The translations under genes were made by a program, and so were the position numbers. The notes under the pieces are model-generated. The model was given only the letters and a program-made list of their open reading frames with translations. It was not told the DNA's origin and searched no databases. From Heloderma charlesbogerti (Eukaryota; Chordata; Lepidosauria; Squamata; Helodermatidae): a stretch of DNA of 64,000 bases. Positions 46,374-57,835 of this stretch are shown in pieces; position 1 is the stretch's first letter; each line of letters begins with the position of its first letter. The stretch lies in the NCBI GenBank assembly GCA_026122225.1, contig JANEZZ010001492.1:1009001-1073000 (forward strand). The letters run 5' to 3'.

Positions 46374-47522
46374 CCATTTCAATTCAAATTCAAAAGTTTT
46401 GCTAATTTAGCATTTTCTGACACATTGCACTGTGGGTATATAGATAAAAAGGAAGCCATCATGTTTCCTACTGAGAAGCCTTACAGACAGAAGAAGCCTC
46501 TTGCTCTCTTATATCGTTTTCTATATCAGTGACGGTTAAACTTTGTTATATTACAGACCGCTATTCTGCTATCTGCTTTGCTTGTTCGTTGCAGGGCGTC
46601 CCATTTTCTGATGTTACACAAAAGGCTTCTTGAAAGATTTCCCAATCAAAACCCACTTCCTTCTATACTCTAATACAACTGCACCATCTGTAAGGGGTGA
46701 AGTGAAAGTGAAAGTAGTGCTAGGTTTGTATATGCAGTTGTCACTGGAGACATTTCCCATTCAAGACATTAGTAGGAACTGGGCTTCAGTTCAACATTCA
46801 GCACTGAATGCCCTTGGCAAATTTATGTATTGTTTTTGCTGAGGTCTCGGAGAGCACCTGAAAGTATCTCATAAGAAATGTCTGATAACATGGAACATTG
46901 TTCTTGAATCACTACAATGGTACTTGTGCAAATTGATGCCAGGTATGATCGGTAGCTCCATTTCTACCTATGAGAGCAGTGTGATCAGGGCCAGCCCTAC
47001 CGTTAGGCAGAGTGAGTCAACTGGCTCAGGGAGTAGATACTGGGAAGCAGTGGCAGCAATACCCTGTCAATTCCTCCTGAGTCCCCTGGACGTTCCCCTC
47101 TCTTGTGTGTCCTGCATGGCCTGGCCTGCACCCCCTAAATTAGCCTACTGCTATCAAATGTGGTGAAGGATGCTGTCATGTTGCCAGTGTACTATGTGAG
47201 CTATGTTGTAACTGAGATTCCTGTCAGCTTTTGTACATGGAATGGCAGGGGGCACCATCCTGTCCTTTGCCTCAGGCAGCAAAAAGTCTTGGCCCAGTCC
47301 TCAGTGTGGTGTGCTTCAACCAAGGATAGTTGGGTTTTAATATAGTATAACAAAGTTTAAAAGTCACTGATACAGAAAATAATATAAGAGAGCAAAAGGC
47401 TGTTTCTGTCTATAAACCTTCTCAGTAGGAAACATGATGGCTTCTTTTGTATCTATATACCCACAGCGTAATGTGTCAGAAAATGCTAAATTAGCAACAC
47501 TTAAGAATTTGATTTGAAATAG
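46374..47522. mobile_element. Element or inverted duplication with about 180-bp inverted arms
   Basis: Arms 46371-46552 and 47343-47525 are inverted copies, roughly 85-90% alike by eye. Both contain TGCTAATTTAGCATTTTCTG, GAAGCCATCATGTTTCCTAC and TTTAAACTTTGTTATA in opposite orientation. TA lies at both outer edges (46372-46373 and 47523-47524), which would suit a Tc1/mariner-type insertion with tips CCATTTCAAT and CTATTTCAAA. The arms are AT-rich and unlike other repeats here. The centre holds a later hAT insertion (46986-47302). No transposase remains. A host inverted duplication is the alternative. Confidence 0.6.
46986..47302. mobile_element. hAT-type DNA element nested between inverted arms, 317 bp
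   Basis: Starts CAGGGCCAGCCCTACCGTTA; ends, inverted, GAGGACTGGGCCAAGAC. Flanks AGTGTGAT (46978-46985) and AGTGTGGT (47303-47310) agree 7 of 8. Confidence 0.65.
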
Positions 47523-47700
47523 TATTCACTATGCTGAGGGTGGCTTTGGGTTAGCTGTTTCGTCTCAGCCTTAAGTCCATGAATATAATAGGAAAATATC
47601 AGGGATGATCTATGGCTGACTGAGATAATTCTGATAAAGCACTTTGATCATGAAAGTGCTAAAGATACTATATGAATAACCTCGCAGAAATAGCAAAATA

Positions 47701-48593
47701 TAAGGATGTCCGAATCCCTTACCTGGCTCCGCACAGGGGCATCCACAGTGGGGGGGAGGCGCTCCGTCCCTCCCCCCGGAATCCTCAACCGGCCAGCTCC
47801 GCTCCGCAGCCAAGCTGCGGAGCCACCAGCCAGCTCCAGCTGCCCGCAGCTGGACATCCGGCTGCTGGGCAGCCCTGCAGGGACGCAAATGGCAGCTGTC
47901 ATAGCCGCCACCATTTGCATCCCTGTAGTGAGCTGTGATAGGCTACGTAAATATTTACATAGCCTATCACAGCAGGGGAAAAACCCCAGCATAAGCAACT
48001 GGCGGTAGCCGCCGCCATTTGGGTACGCTGGGTTTTTTTCCCCCCTGCCGTGATAGGCTATGTAAATACTTACGTAGCCTATCACGGCAGGGGGGAAAAA
48101 AACCCAGCGTACGCAACTGGCGGTAGCTGCCGCCATTTGCGTATACTGGGTTTTTTTCCCCCGTCATGATAGACTACATAAATACTTACGTAGCCTATCA
48201 CGGCAGGGGGGAAAAAAACCCAGTGTACGCAAATGGCGGTAGCCGCCGCCATTTGCATACGCTGGGGTTCCCCCCCCCCGCCGTGATAAGCTATGTAAAT
48301 ACTTACGTAGCCTATCACAACCTCTGCAGGGACGCAAATGGCGTCCCTGCGTTAGTCGTGATAGGCTACGTAAGTATTTATGTAGCCTATCATGGCTAGG
48401 AAGAGGAGAAAGCGAATGGCAGCCAGGACGGCCGCCATTCGCAAAGCAGAGCAGACGGGAGCAGGTAAGTGCTCCGTTTCACACGCCTTTCGTGGGGGGG
48501 GCGGGGGCTTCGTTCCGCGACAGATTTCGGGGGGCCGAATGCACTGGCATTCGGCCTCACCGAGATCCGTCGCGGAATTCTCTGACATCCCTA
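47701..48593. mobile_element. hAT-type non-autonomous transposon with hairpin array, 893 bp
   Basis: Ends TAAGGATGTCCGAATCCC and, inverted, TAGGGATGTCAGAGAATTCC. GCAAAATA flanks both sides exactly (47693-47700 and 48594-48601), a perfect 8-bp duplication. The interior is GC-rich with CpG and is filled by an array of palindromes (47935-48392). Open frames of up to about 160 codons on both strands come from the repeat array and show no transposase motif. Confidence 0.85.
47935..48392. repeat. Array of alternating hairpins, period about 116 bp
   Basis: Five copies of a 36-bp palindrome (GTGATAGGCTACGTAAATAT and its inverse) begin at 47935, 48050, 48166, 48283 and about 48359. Between the first four lie second palindromes centred on GGCGGTAGCTGCCGCC and flanked by AAAAAAACCCAGCGTACGC. 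Spacing is 115, 116, 117 and then 76 bp. Every unit can fold on itself and on its neighbours. Confidence 0.9.
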
Positions 48594-49162
48594 GCAAAAT
48601 ATAAAAAAGACAACCAAGTGAAACAGGGCTAGGAAACACATTCCAAGCTGCTTGATCAGCACATTTGCAGGCTGGCAATAATAATATTTTTCCCCATAAG
48701 ACATTTTTCATGCAAGTGGCTCAGAACATTTAAGTAATTAAACCACTCATAGTCCTGTGAATTATGTATTCATTACGATTAGCATTTACAAATGCATGTC
48801 AAAAAGAAGTTTGGCGGCTGCAGTGCCCTCCACTCGGTCACTGCAATACTGGGAAAGAAGAAGCTACTTCTACTGGAAAATGAATTCATTCCACAAAGCT
48901 GTTATTGACAGGTCCATAGCCCCTTTGGCATCAAAAGTTGTCAAGTCCAGAGGGGACAGGGTGGTGGTATTTATATGATAGGGAGCAAAAAGGATTACAT
49001 TTAAGGGAAAGAAAGCTGGCTGAGAAACCGTAGTGCAGTAAAGTGCACGCTCTACATGCAAAAGGTGTAAAATGTGCCAGGTTCAATCCCTGGCATCTCC
49101 AGGTAGAGTTGGGAAAGACTCCGATCTGAAAACCTAGAGAGCCACTGTGAGTTAGTGTAGAC

Positions 49163-49634
49163 CAGGCATACAGAACCTCAGGCCCAGGGACCCAATCCGG
49201 CACACCTGAGATCCCAATCTGGCTCCCCAGTTTTCCCCAGATAGCCACATCCCCTCCCCCCCCCGGTCTTTGGTGGTTTCAGTGGAGGCTAATGGCTCCG
49301 ATGTCAGTGGGGCAGTGAATCTGCTCCAGGTTTCAGTCAGATTTCTAAAGGAGATATCCAGCGTGCACCTTGGATAGTTCTGAATGATTCTGACGGAAAC
49401 CCAGAGTGGATTTACCGCCCCACTGACATTGGAGCTACCAGCCTCCACTGGGTGGTTTCCCAAATCTGCAGTTTTTTCCCCCATTCTAAAAGGTTGAAAT
49501 GCTTCTCCTAAGGCATTAAGACTTTATACTAAAAATATGCTGGCAGTTTTGGAATTTGGCCCTCCTCCTTTTGCCATCAGCCCTGCCCACAAAATGAATT
49601 CAGCTCTTGGGCTTAAAGAGGTTCAATACCCCTG
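49163..49634. mobile_element. hAT-type DNA element (family F copy) inside a SINE
   Basis: Ends CAGGCATACAGAACCTCAGG and, inverted, CAGGGGTATTGAACC. Flanks GTGTAGAC (49155-49162) and CTGTGGAC (49635-49642) agree 6 of 8 and both belong to the SINE. It is itself interrupted at 49280-49450. Confidence 0.75.
49280..49450. mobile_element. hAT-type palindromic MITE (family E), 171 bp
   Basis: CAGTGGAGGCTAATGGCTCC and, inverted, CAGTGGAGGCTGGTAGCTCC. GGTGGTTT flanks both sides exactly (49272-49279 and 49451-49458). It sits inside family F. A second copy is at 50865-51084. Confidence 0.88.
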
Positions 49635-49660
49635 CTGTGGACAATAGTGCACTAGATATT

Positions 49661-49735
49661 CCTGCCCAGACCCTAACATCAGCTTCGGTATTCCTTCTCC
49701 AGGAGCCCCTGCCAAAGAAAGTGAGGCGAGTGGCT
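49661..49735 (+). mobile_element. L2-like LINE fragment
   Basis: CTGCCCAGACCCTAACATCA and CTTCTCCAGGAGCCCCTGCC match the start of the 22732 element. Confidence 0.55.
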
Positions 49736-50864
49736 ACCAAAAATACCATAATGCTTGTACAGCCATATATAGTTCAGAACTTAGTTTCTGCTAGCGCAAT
49801 ATCATTTGCAGTAATGGAATGACACAGTTGAATACTGCCCTAAAATTATGATGGTGGTGGTGGTTATGATTAATCTTTTGGAAGTTCAAACATTAATGTC
49901 CTTCACAAATTGGAGACCCTATTTGGATTTCACTTTTCCTGATATTTTCAGTGAGGAACTAGGAGATATTATGTCACCAAAAAACAATTTAGGAGAGTTC
50001 TTTCGGGACACCAAGAAGGAAACGGTCTGTGGGACAAAGGACCAGGGAAGCTTAGGTTCAAAATCCCACTTAGGTATCCTTGAGCAAGTCCCACTCTCTC
50101 AGGCTTGCTTTTCCACCTGTAAAATGGAACAATTAATGCCCTACTTCAGAATATTATTGTGAGAATGAATAAGATAATGATGTTATAACATGTTACTAAG
50201 AGAACAAATAATTAAATATAACAGTGGGTGGTTGTTGTTAATTTTTCATTTATACTTAGAACCCACCTGTCAAATAACACTACACTTTTAAGTATACCAG
50301 ATGGTTATTTACATCTACCTTTACAAGACATATGAAGATATATGCTGAGGGCATTACTGCACACACATGTTTATTTACTACTGCTGCTTTTCTCTTTGCT
50401 GACCAAAGGAAACCACAAACCATTATGTATAATGAGGCTATCATTATAGATTTATGAGAGAAGTAAATAATCCCCTTTGACTGATTTAAGATTCCATGTA
50501 CTCAGGCTAAATGCTCTCTCTTAACCAGATATTATTTTTCTCAGATCGAAGTGACATTGTGTCAGCCACTCCCCAATTCAGCAATGCTTACTTTAAAAAA
50601 AAAAGTTACAAAAATGAACATTTTATCTAGATAGCAGCAAATATATTGATACAAATGCAGACCTGTGAAAAAATGTTCACAGTTTTTGTTGGGATGTTAT
50701 TCCCAAATGTACATTGTACATTTATTTCAATGCAACATACATTCCATTGAAAGCAATGTGGTGCATGAATACTAAGATGCACATTCAAATGTGCATTTGA
50801 GCAAGGATGGTCTATCTACATTGCATTCCTTTCCATGGAAGGTCATTTTAGATGTGCATCAGAG

Positions 50865-51084
50865 CCGTGGAGACTGGTGGCTTCGATGTCGGTGGGGCTG
50901 TGATTCTGCTCTGGGTTTCAGTCAGAACCTGTCAGAACTCTAAAGGTGCTACCCAAGGTGCTGAATCGTATCCCCAAACTAGGTTCAGCACCTTGGATAG
51001 CTCCTTTAAAGTTCTGACTAGTTCTGGCTGAAACCCAGAGTGGATTCACAGCCCCACTGACATCAGAACCAACAGCCTCCACTG
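50865..51084. mobile_element. hAT-type palindromic MITE (family E copy), 220 bp
   Basis: CCGTGGAGACTGGTGGCTTC and, inverted, CAGTGGAGGCTGTTGGTTC. Flanks CATCAGAG (50857-50864) and CAGCAGAG (51085-51092) agree 7 of 8. Interior ACCCAAGGTGCTGAA is mirrored by TTCAGCACCTTGGAT. Confidence 0.82.
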
Positions 51085-51540
51085 CAGCAGAGTGCATATT
51101 CCCCTGAAAGCCATTGCAATGTGGATAAACCACACTCATTGGGATGCACATTTGGAGGCACATCCCATTTACCCTGGGTCCATTTATGGGGGCAGGAAGC
51201 AAAACTTGCAGAATTTGTGCGTAAGGGCACACACTCTCCCAGTCCAAGGAGTTATAAACCAGGAATAAACAAGGAGTTATTCCCCCACAACCACCACCCC
51301 ATTAGATAAGCATCTCACAAAGATTTTGCCTGGCTAGTATAACCAAATGTGTTATGGGAATACTTTGAAAGAACAAACTTTTATCTGAGCAACATTATTA
51401 AGAATAATAAATACTTGCACAAGATGGAAAGGAAGCAACCACTGGGCATAACTGCTGGGGTCTACAATCAAGGCTGAATTAGTTCCAAATTGGTTTTGAA
51501 AGACAATGTGTGTTTTAAAGGGCCTGTTTTACCTCTAAGG

Positions 51541-51926
51541 CAGGGATGCGCAACATGCAGACCACATGCAGCTCTCTCCTGGCCTGTTTTGCAGCCCGCA
51601 GTAACCGCTGCCTCTGGGTGATGGACCTCAGGTGGATGGATTTGCCACCAAAGGCCAGTGGTATAGTAGCAGTGGAACATCCCCTTCCTGCAGTTTTGCT
51701 TTAAAACAAGGCATGTGGGGAGGGCACACCTTGTTTTCAAACAAAAGTGTGCTCCCAGAAGCCTCCCAGGAGCATAATTTTGCTTGAAAATAAGCTACAT
51801 GCCTTGTTTTCAAGAAAAATCACAGAGTGTTTTGCCACCACTGTGCCACTGAATTTTGGTGGCAATTTAGTGGTGGGGCCCCAGGGGGCAATGTGGCCTC
51901 TGACCCCTGGAAGTTGTCCACCCCTG
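51541..51926. mobile_element. hAT-type DNA element, 386 bp
   Basis: CAGGGATGCGCAACATGCAG and, inverted, CAGGGGTGGACAACTTCC. Flanks CTCTAAGG (51533-51540) and TTCTAAAG (51927-51934) agree 6 of 8. Repeated ACAAGGCATG / AAAACAAG motifs occur inside. Confidence 0.7.
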
Positions 51927-53499
51927 TTCTAAAGCATGGACTTTAAACTGGCAGCCCAGAACCTATTTTATCCAGATCCAAATTTTAATCAAGGTAAAAA
52001 GTTTGCCCGTAGTATCATTCATAAGGACAAAGGGAAGTGTTTCCACACAGCAAAAGATACTGATCATCCAAAATGTCAATGTTACATCTCTCTTGGGGGT
52101 TTTGGACACAACAGTCCTAGCATATTTGTACCATACCTGTGAATTCCTCACTCTTTGGGCTGTGCCAATTATATTGTTGTGACATGTGGCATTTCAGTAC
52201 ATAACTCAAAAGCATAGACGTGTACACACTTAAGTTTCACACAGAATTGTCACAGGCTACACTTCCTGCATTGCATGCTCATTTGGCCCCACTGTTTACA
52301 ATGTTATCCCCTGTCTATACAAATGTACATATATATCTTCCAACTGAGGATAATACTTCATGCATCTGATGAAATGAGCTCCACTCCACGAAAGCTTATA
52401 CCACAATACAACTGTTAGTCTTTAAAGTGCTAGGAGACACTTCGTTGTTTTTCTGCATAACACTAATGTGGCTACCCTTCTGGAAGTCATTTAGAGTAAT
52501 GTTTCATTTCATCTTAGAATGCCTAAGCATGTAGCATCAGCTAGCAATTTGCCTTTCTCAAAGGCTTAACCACAAAGGAACATATAACTTTGGATCCTGC
52601 TGCCTCTGTAAACAGAGAAAGAAATGGGGATGGAATGTCAAAGACATATATTGCATTTTATTCAGCTTTTATGCCTTAAAACTGCTTGCAAGATGTAAAG
52701 CAAAAACCTACTCAACCATCCTTTAGAGAAGGTTTTTCCCCCACTGAATTACTGAGTCAATTGATAAAAGTGGACTGCATTGCATGTTTTTCTGGAACAA
52801 CCATAATGTTTAGTTTAGGCTCAGTGATAAATGTGGGTGGAATATTTTCTAGGTCTCCACAGTGCTTTGCTATTTACATCCTTCACACCTGTCTGTTCCT
52901 ATCATCTACTGACAGTATCAAGCATCTGACTGTTCATAGCCATTTTAACAGCCACAAGTGACGGATGACACAGGGCAGTACATACAATTCACATAAGTCA
53001 GTTTCACATAAGCTGGAGTTGAGAATCTCCACTACACCTGGCAGGCACTGTGTTTCTGGAACAGACATAAATGGATCATGTGAAGGAATAAAAATGAACA
53101 GGCTGAGGCTGAATTTGAATCTTTTTATTTGCAACACAAAGGCAACAACAACAAATGGGTTGCATTTCATACTGAGATAGAGATCTCAGAAGAAAAGCTT
53201 CATTTCTCTAATAATGTTCTCTCTTCTTAGATTTCCACCATCACAAATTTGGGAACTTGGGCCCAATCTACACAGAGACACTTTCCAATGCGATTCCATT
53301 TAATAGTGGATTTTCAAGAAATTGAATTAGCTCCTTCTGTTGCACACAGAGCCAGTAAAGCAATGTATACATTGACAAAAAACAGCTTTCACGGGGCAAA
53401 CAGCATCTGAACCTGCATTAATTCAGGGTTGGGTGGGTGGAGTCCCACGAGTAGAACAGAACGTCATTAGCTTCATAAGTGCGTTGCAGCAAATGAGCG

Positions 53500-54050
53500 G
53501 AGGCTTGTTCCCGGCCCCTCTCTCTGCTCTGGTGCTCAGTGAAATGCAATTGAAGGCAATGAGTTATTTCAGAGTAGACATGTTTAGCCCACTCCTCTCC
53601 TTGTGTCCATCCTTTCTTGGTGGGGGTAAGGATCACTTGGGGGAGATCACCTTTTAAAGTCATTAAATTTCTGTGCACCTCTGGATGAGTGAAGATTTAA
53701 ACCAACATGTAAAGTAATTCTCCTGACCCCTCAGACTGCTCCCATGCTCAGTGAAATGCAATTGAAGGCAATGAGTTACTTCTGAGGAGACATGTTTAGC
53801 CCACTTGTCTTCTCGTGTCCACCCTTTCTCAGCAGAAGTAAGGGTCACTTAAGGACAATCACCTTTTAAATGCATTAAACCTCTCCAAACCTACACTGGT
53901 CTGGATGAGTGAAGATTTAAACCAACAGACAAAAGAATTATCCTGACCCCTTTCTCCTCTCCATACTCAGTAAAGTACAATTGAAGAAAATGAGTTACTT
54001 CCAAGCAGACATGTTTAGCTCACTCCTCTCCTTCTGTCCACATTTTCAAG
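53500..54050. repeat. Tandem repeat, about 215-bp unit, 2.5 copies
   Basis: The anchor CTCAGTGAAATGCAATTGAA occurs at 53535 and 53747, with a diverged ACTCAGTAAAGTACAATTGA at about 53965. Each unit then reads GAGTTACTTC, AGACATGTTTAGC, CCACTC and later GATGAGTGAAGATTTAAACC. Unit lengths are about 212 and 219 bp. Non-coding and not recognised. Confidence 0.85.
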
Positions 54051-54978
54051 ATAGCGACTTTCCTTTCCGCCAATCAATGGAAGCCAGTTGAGTTCACACA
54101 GACTCCCAAACTGCACTGAAGCTACTGTGACAGGAAAATCTGTTGCAAAACGAACTTGCAAAAAAGCAGGTTTTGTGGCATTAAAACATGCACTTGCAGT
54201 GGAGGGGGTCATACGTCATGTGTCACAATTATCAGGGAGCTACAGTAGAGCCAGAGTAAATCCCCCATGCAGATGGGCCTTGGATAAAGGCGTGTTGTTT
54301 TTTTTAAGGCCAAGGGTAATGCATCTGGAATATCACCTTCTCTTTCTCTTTATGTTGTTCATTCTTTGTAGTTCTAGAATTGTTTTTGGATTCTGCGTTT
54401 CTCAGTTGATCACTTCCAGATGGAGGATCCTCAGGCATGCTGATTCAGCATCTGCTACCTGCAAACCTCTGAGAGACAGTGGAGATCACTTTTTAGTGGA
54501 AAGGGAAGATTGGGGATTAGCAGGATCAGTGCCAAAGCCAAGGTCACACAACAGCAACTGTTGTGTGACCCCCTGCTGCTTCTTGGTACCTGGGCTTTTG
54601 TAGTGCCACTTCCCATTTAGTACTACAGATGAAACCAGCTGCAGTTTCATTTCTATACTCCACACCACATCTTTGCTGCCCTTCATTACTCCTAAGTAAT
54701 TGTGACCAATCTCTCAAATTGGATTACCACTTATGTAATAATGGTGATGATGATGATGAGCAGCAAAAGCCACAATGCATTGCCCTCAAATACTGAAAAT
54801 GTTTTGTGTGGCAGCATCGCAAAGATATTAGATCTGCAATAAGGTTTACAAATGTGTGAAATTCAGGGGGTTGGGGGTGGCAGGATGAACTGGGATAATA
54901 GCAGGTCAAAAGAGTATTTTTCTTCCTATCTCCTACCCTCCACAAATAGATTATATGCAGAGGTTAAAAAAAAGGATG

Positions 54979-54980
<2 letters not shown>

Positions 54981-55020
<40 letters not shown>

Positions 55021-55056
55021 CACACACACACACACATACATACATACATACATATA
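54981..55056. repeat. Compound (AT)n(AC)n(ATAC)n microsatellite
   Basis: AT repeats to 55016, then AC repeats, then CATA repeats. Confidence 0.97.
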
Positions 55057-55312
55057 AAAATTAAATTGGTGTCCTCAGTCACACACCAGTTCTCAAATTC
55101 CTCCCATTAAGAACTGCTTTGAGCCCTCCCTTTGGCCTCCAAAGTTGTTATTATGGGCAGGGATTTGGGCTCAAAGGTGGTTTTTCCTTTGGTGTGTTGT
55201 CTCTGAATATAAGCATCCTTCCAGGTGGAGAGCTCCTAGCATTACTGAGTGGAGGTCATTGTATAGCTCTCCCATCTTTTTCTCCTTAACATATTTTCTA
55301 GTAAGAAAAAAG

Positions 55313-57026
55313 TAGGGCTGTGCACAGACCCCCACCTTCACTTCAGATACTGCTTCAGACCTTCCAAAGCAGCCCCCGCAGGACCAATTCCGACCCAACC
55401 CACTTTGCTTCGGATGCGGGTCCAAACCGAGATTCGGATACCCAAATTACTTGGATTTGACACTTTCCTTGACTTGCATTGGAAAACAAAAATGGACATA
55501 ACTTTTTCAGTTTTCATGAGAAATACATGCAATTTGGAAATGTGTCAGTCCCCATAGAGGGGATTCAACCTGTTGAATGTCAGACAGTTTGGCCCAGTAG
55601 TTTTCATACTAGGTGCAGGTGGAATTTGATTTTTTTCAACAAAACCTCTCAAAGCAAAGAGTTCACTGGTCACACAGAAGTGCATGAAATCTGGGCAATG
55701 GGCAGCCCCAATGCCAAAATCCCAAAGATGCCTCTTATTGGGCTTGGTTTGCCACACAGTATAGTATTAAATATAAATAATATAGGACGCACTATCCAGA
55801 CCGGGGGAGAGCCAGCTTGGCTACCAGTGCTGCTACTCCCAGAAGCTCTTCGCCCACCTCTGCCCCTGCCAAGACCCTGAAGATGCCTCATATTGGGCTT
55901 GCTTTTCCACACGGTGTGTTAACATTGAAATAATAGATGTAATGTGTGTAGTGCTTCGCCCACTGTATTTTGAAATGTGGACGTGTAGTGCTTTGCTTGA
56001 CCACAACACAAGCACACACACACAGACACACACAGAGACATGCAAGAGCAAAAGACAAGCAAAAAGCAAGGGTTTATATTTTTTTTTTAGGGAAAAGATA
56101 TAGAGTTCAAAAATGGGAAGGGAATGAATACAAGAACTGAGAAAGGTGGGGGTGGGAGGAGAGCTGAGAACAAGGAAAGGAAAGTACTTTTTAAATTTTT
56201 TTTTTTTAAGGATCTAGCTGGAAAAGAAGAGAATTGAAGAAAGAGTTGACTTGAGAATGGCGGGGGTGCGGGGTTGGAGTGAGCCAAAGAACAAGGCAAT
56301 GCAAGGCAAGGAAACTAAGAAAGAAAGCAAGCAAGCAAGCAAGCAAGCTATAGCTAGTTAAGAAGAATGGTTGAATAATTCAGAAGGGGGGGTAGCCAAA
56401 GAACAAGGCAAGGGAAAGAGGAAACTAAACTACCAAAGTACTAAATGTTTTTGGTTTTTTAAATAAATAATCTAGAAAAGAAAGCAAAGGAATAGTTGAA
56501 CTGAGAGGGGCTGGGTGGGAAAAAATAAGAATAAAGCTGCAGTACAACACACACACACAACACAACACACAGATCTAGCCAACTAACTAACCAATTCTAA
56601 CAGCTCTCTCCAGTAGCCACCACCTAACAGCTCTCTCTCTCTCGCTCTCTCACGTGCAATGAAACAAACGCAGGCTTTTTTCTCCAATATATACAGTATT
56701 CCCCCTCTCCTCATCCAATACTGTCACTGCTTGGAGTCTGCTGGGTTAAGTTCAGCCCTAATTTGGCAACTAGGGTTGCCATTCACCAAAGCTCACTCCC
56801 TCCTCTTCCTCCTCTCCCCCTCCCTGATCTTTTACAAGTTGATACATTTTAGAGACAGACTGTCTGGGCTTCAGAAGGCATCAGAATAGCTCTGAATCTC
56901 CCAGACGGACTGAGCGGTGACCCACTTCACCTCAGTGCTGTTCTGATCCACTTCAGATCTCACTGAAGCACCCCCAAAGTGCCCCGATTCGCTTCAGTAT
57001 TGGCACCGAAGTGATGCACAGCTCTA
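55313..57026. mobile_element. hAT-type non-autonomous transposon, 1714 bp
   Basis: Ends TAGGGCTGTGCACAGACC and, inverted, TAGAGCTGTGCATCACTTCG. GAAAAAAG flanks both sides exactly (55305-55312 and 57027-57034). Sub-terminal CACTTCAGAT / CTTCAG motifs recur at both ends. The interior has a duplicated GATGCCTC...ATTGGGCTTG block (about 55728 and 55880) and purine-rich GGCAAGGAAA runs with a GCAA microsatellite (56323-56348). No transposase frame was seen. Confidence 0.87.
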
Positions 57027-57835
57027 GAAAAAAGACTAGAAAAAGACATAGTAGGAAAACATGGGTTACAAGTCAATTATGACACTGTTGGGACCCCGCC
57101 CCCCTTGTAAAATTCTGTGAATGAGGCAAGGTGATTGCAGCACAAAAGCCTTCCCCCAACTCCCAGCACACCTATGTGTTGAAATTCTACTTTTCTATTA
57201 GGTAAATAGCTATCATAATTTGGTATAAATTTATGTCTTCACTCTAATTGCTAACCTTGCATTTTGAGCTGTGTTGCTTGTTAGGTGGCACCTTCTTGTT
57301 GGCCAGCCACAGCCATTAAGTCCTGATATCCATTAAAATTATTGCATGTACTCATAAGTTGCATGTAGTCATAAGCTGCTTCCCGATGGAAGAGTACTAG
57401 CACTAGCAATCAGAAAGCATTGGGCAGCTATTGCACTATTATTTCTTGATGGATTTTCTGCTATAAGAAAAAAGATGGAAGAAGTGGAAAAAAAACACAG
57501 GAGTGCTATGAATGGAAGACAGCAATGTCTGGACCTCTGTAAAATTCTGTGAACAAGGCAGAATGATGGACACACCCTAGGATTGTGATGTTCCATTTCT
57601 CCAGCCCTTCCTTTCCCAATGGGCTTTTCTACACAAGGCATTTCATGTGCTCATCATTCCCTACTCATGGTTGTTTACGGGTACTTTAGATGATGATATG
57701 ACCATCCAGTTTTTGCTTCTGTATGTAACCAGCACTTTCAGCGAGTTTTTTTTTAGAGCAGGGAAAATGCAGCATTTAATTGTGAAAGTGAAAGAAAGTA
57801 CAATTTCCTATTGTGTATTTTGCTATACCACAGTG

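Larger units (their letters stand above)
49031..49657 (+). mobile_element. tRNA-derived SINE interrupted by a DNA element
   Basis: 49031-49162 has a tRNA-like head with a B-box (GGTTCAATCCC, 49080-49090) preceded by ACATGCAAAAGGT, then CTGGCATCTCCAGGTAGAG. The rest of the SINE resumes at 49635 (CTGTGGACAATAGTGCACTA) after family F. The A-box is decayed, so it is not a tRNA gene. Confidence 0.7.

Noticed and set aside
47935..48392. CRISPR-like array of regular repeats
   Set aside because: The intervals between repeats are themselves repeated palindromes, the period is about 116 bp, and the context is a vertebrate hAT element.
47648..48711. Several open frames over 90 codons on both strands
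   Set aside because: They are the hairpin array read in different frames, with repeated near-identical peptides on both strands and no known motif.
49031..49130. A tRNA gene
   Set aside because: Only the B-box is good; the A-box and cloverleaf are lost and the sequence continues as a SINE.
53500..54050. A retinoic-acid response element in the tandem units (GGGTCACTT / GATCACTTG)
   Set aside because: Half-sites are imperfect and no properly spaced AGGTCA pair was seen.
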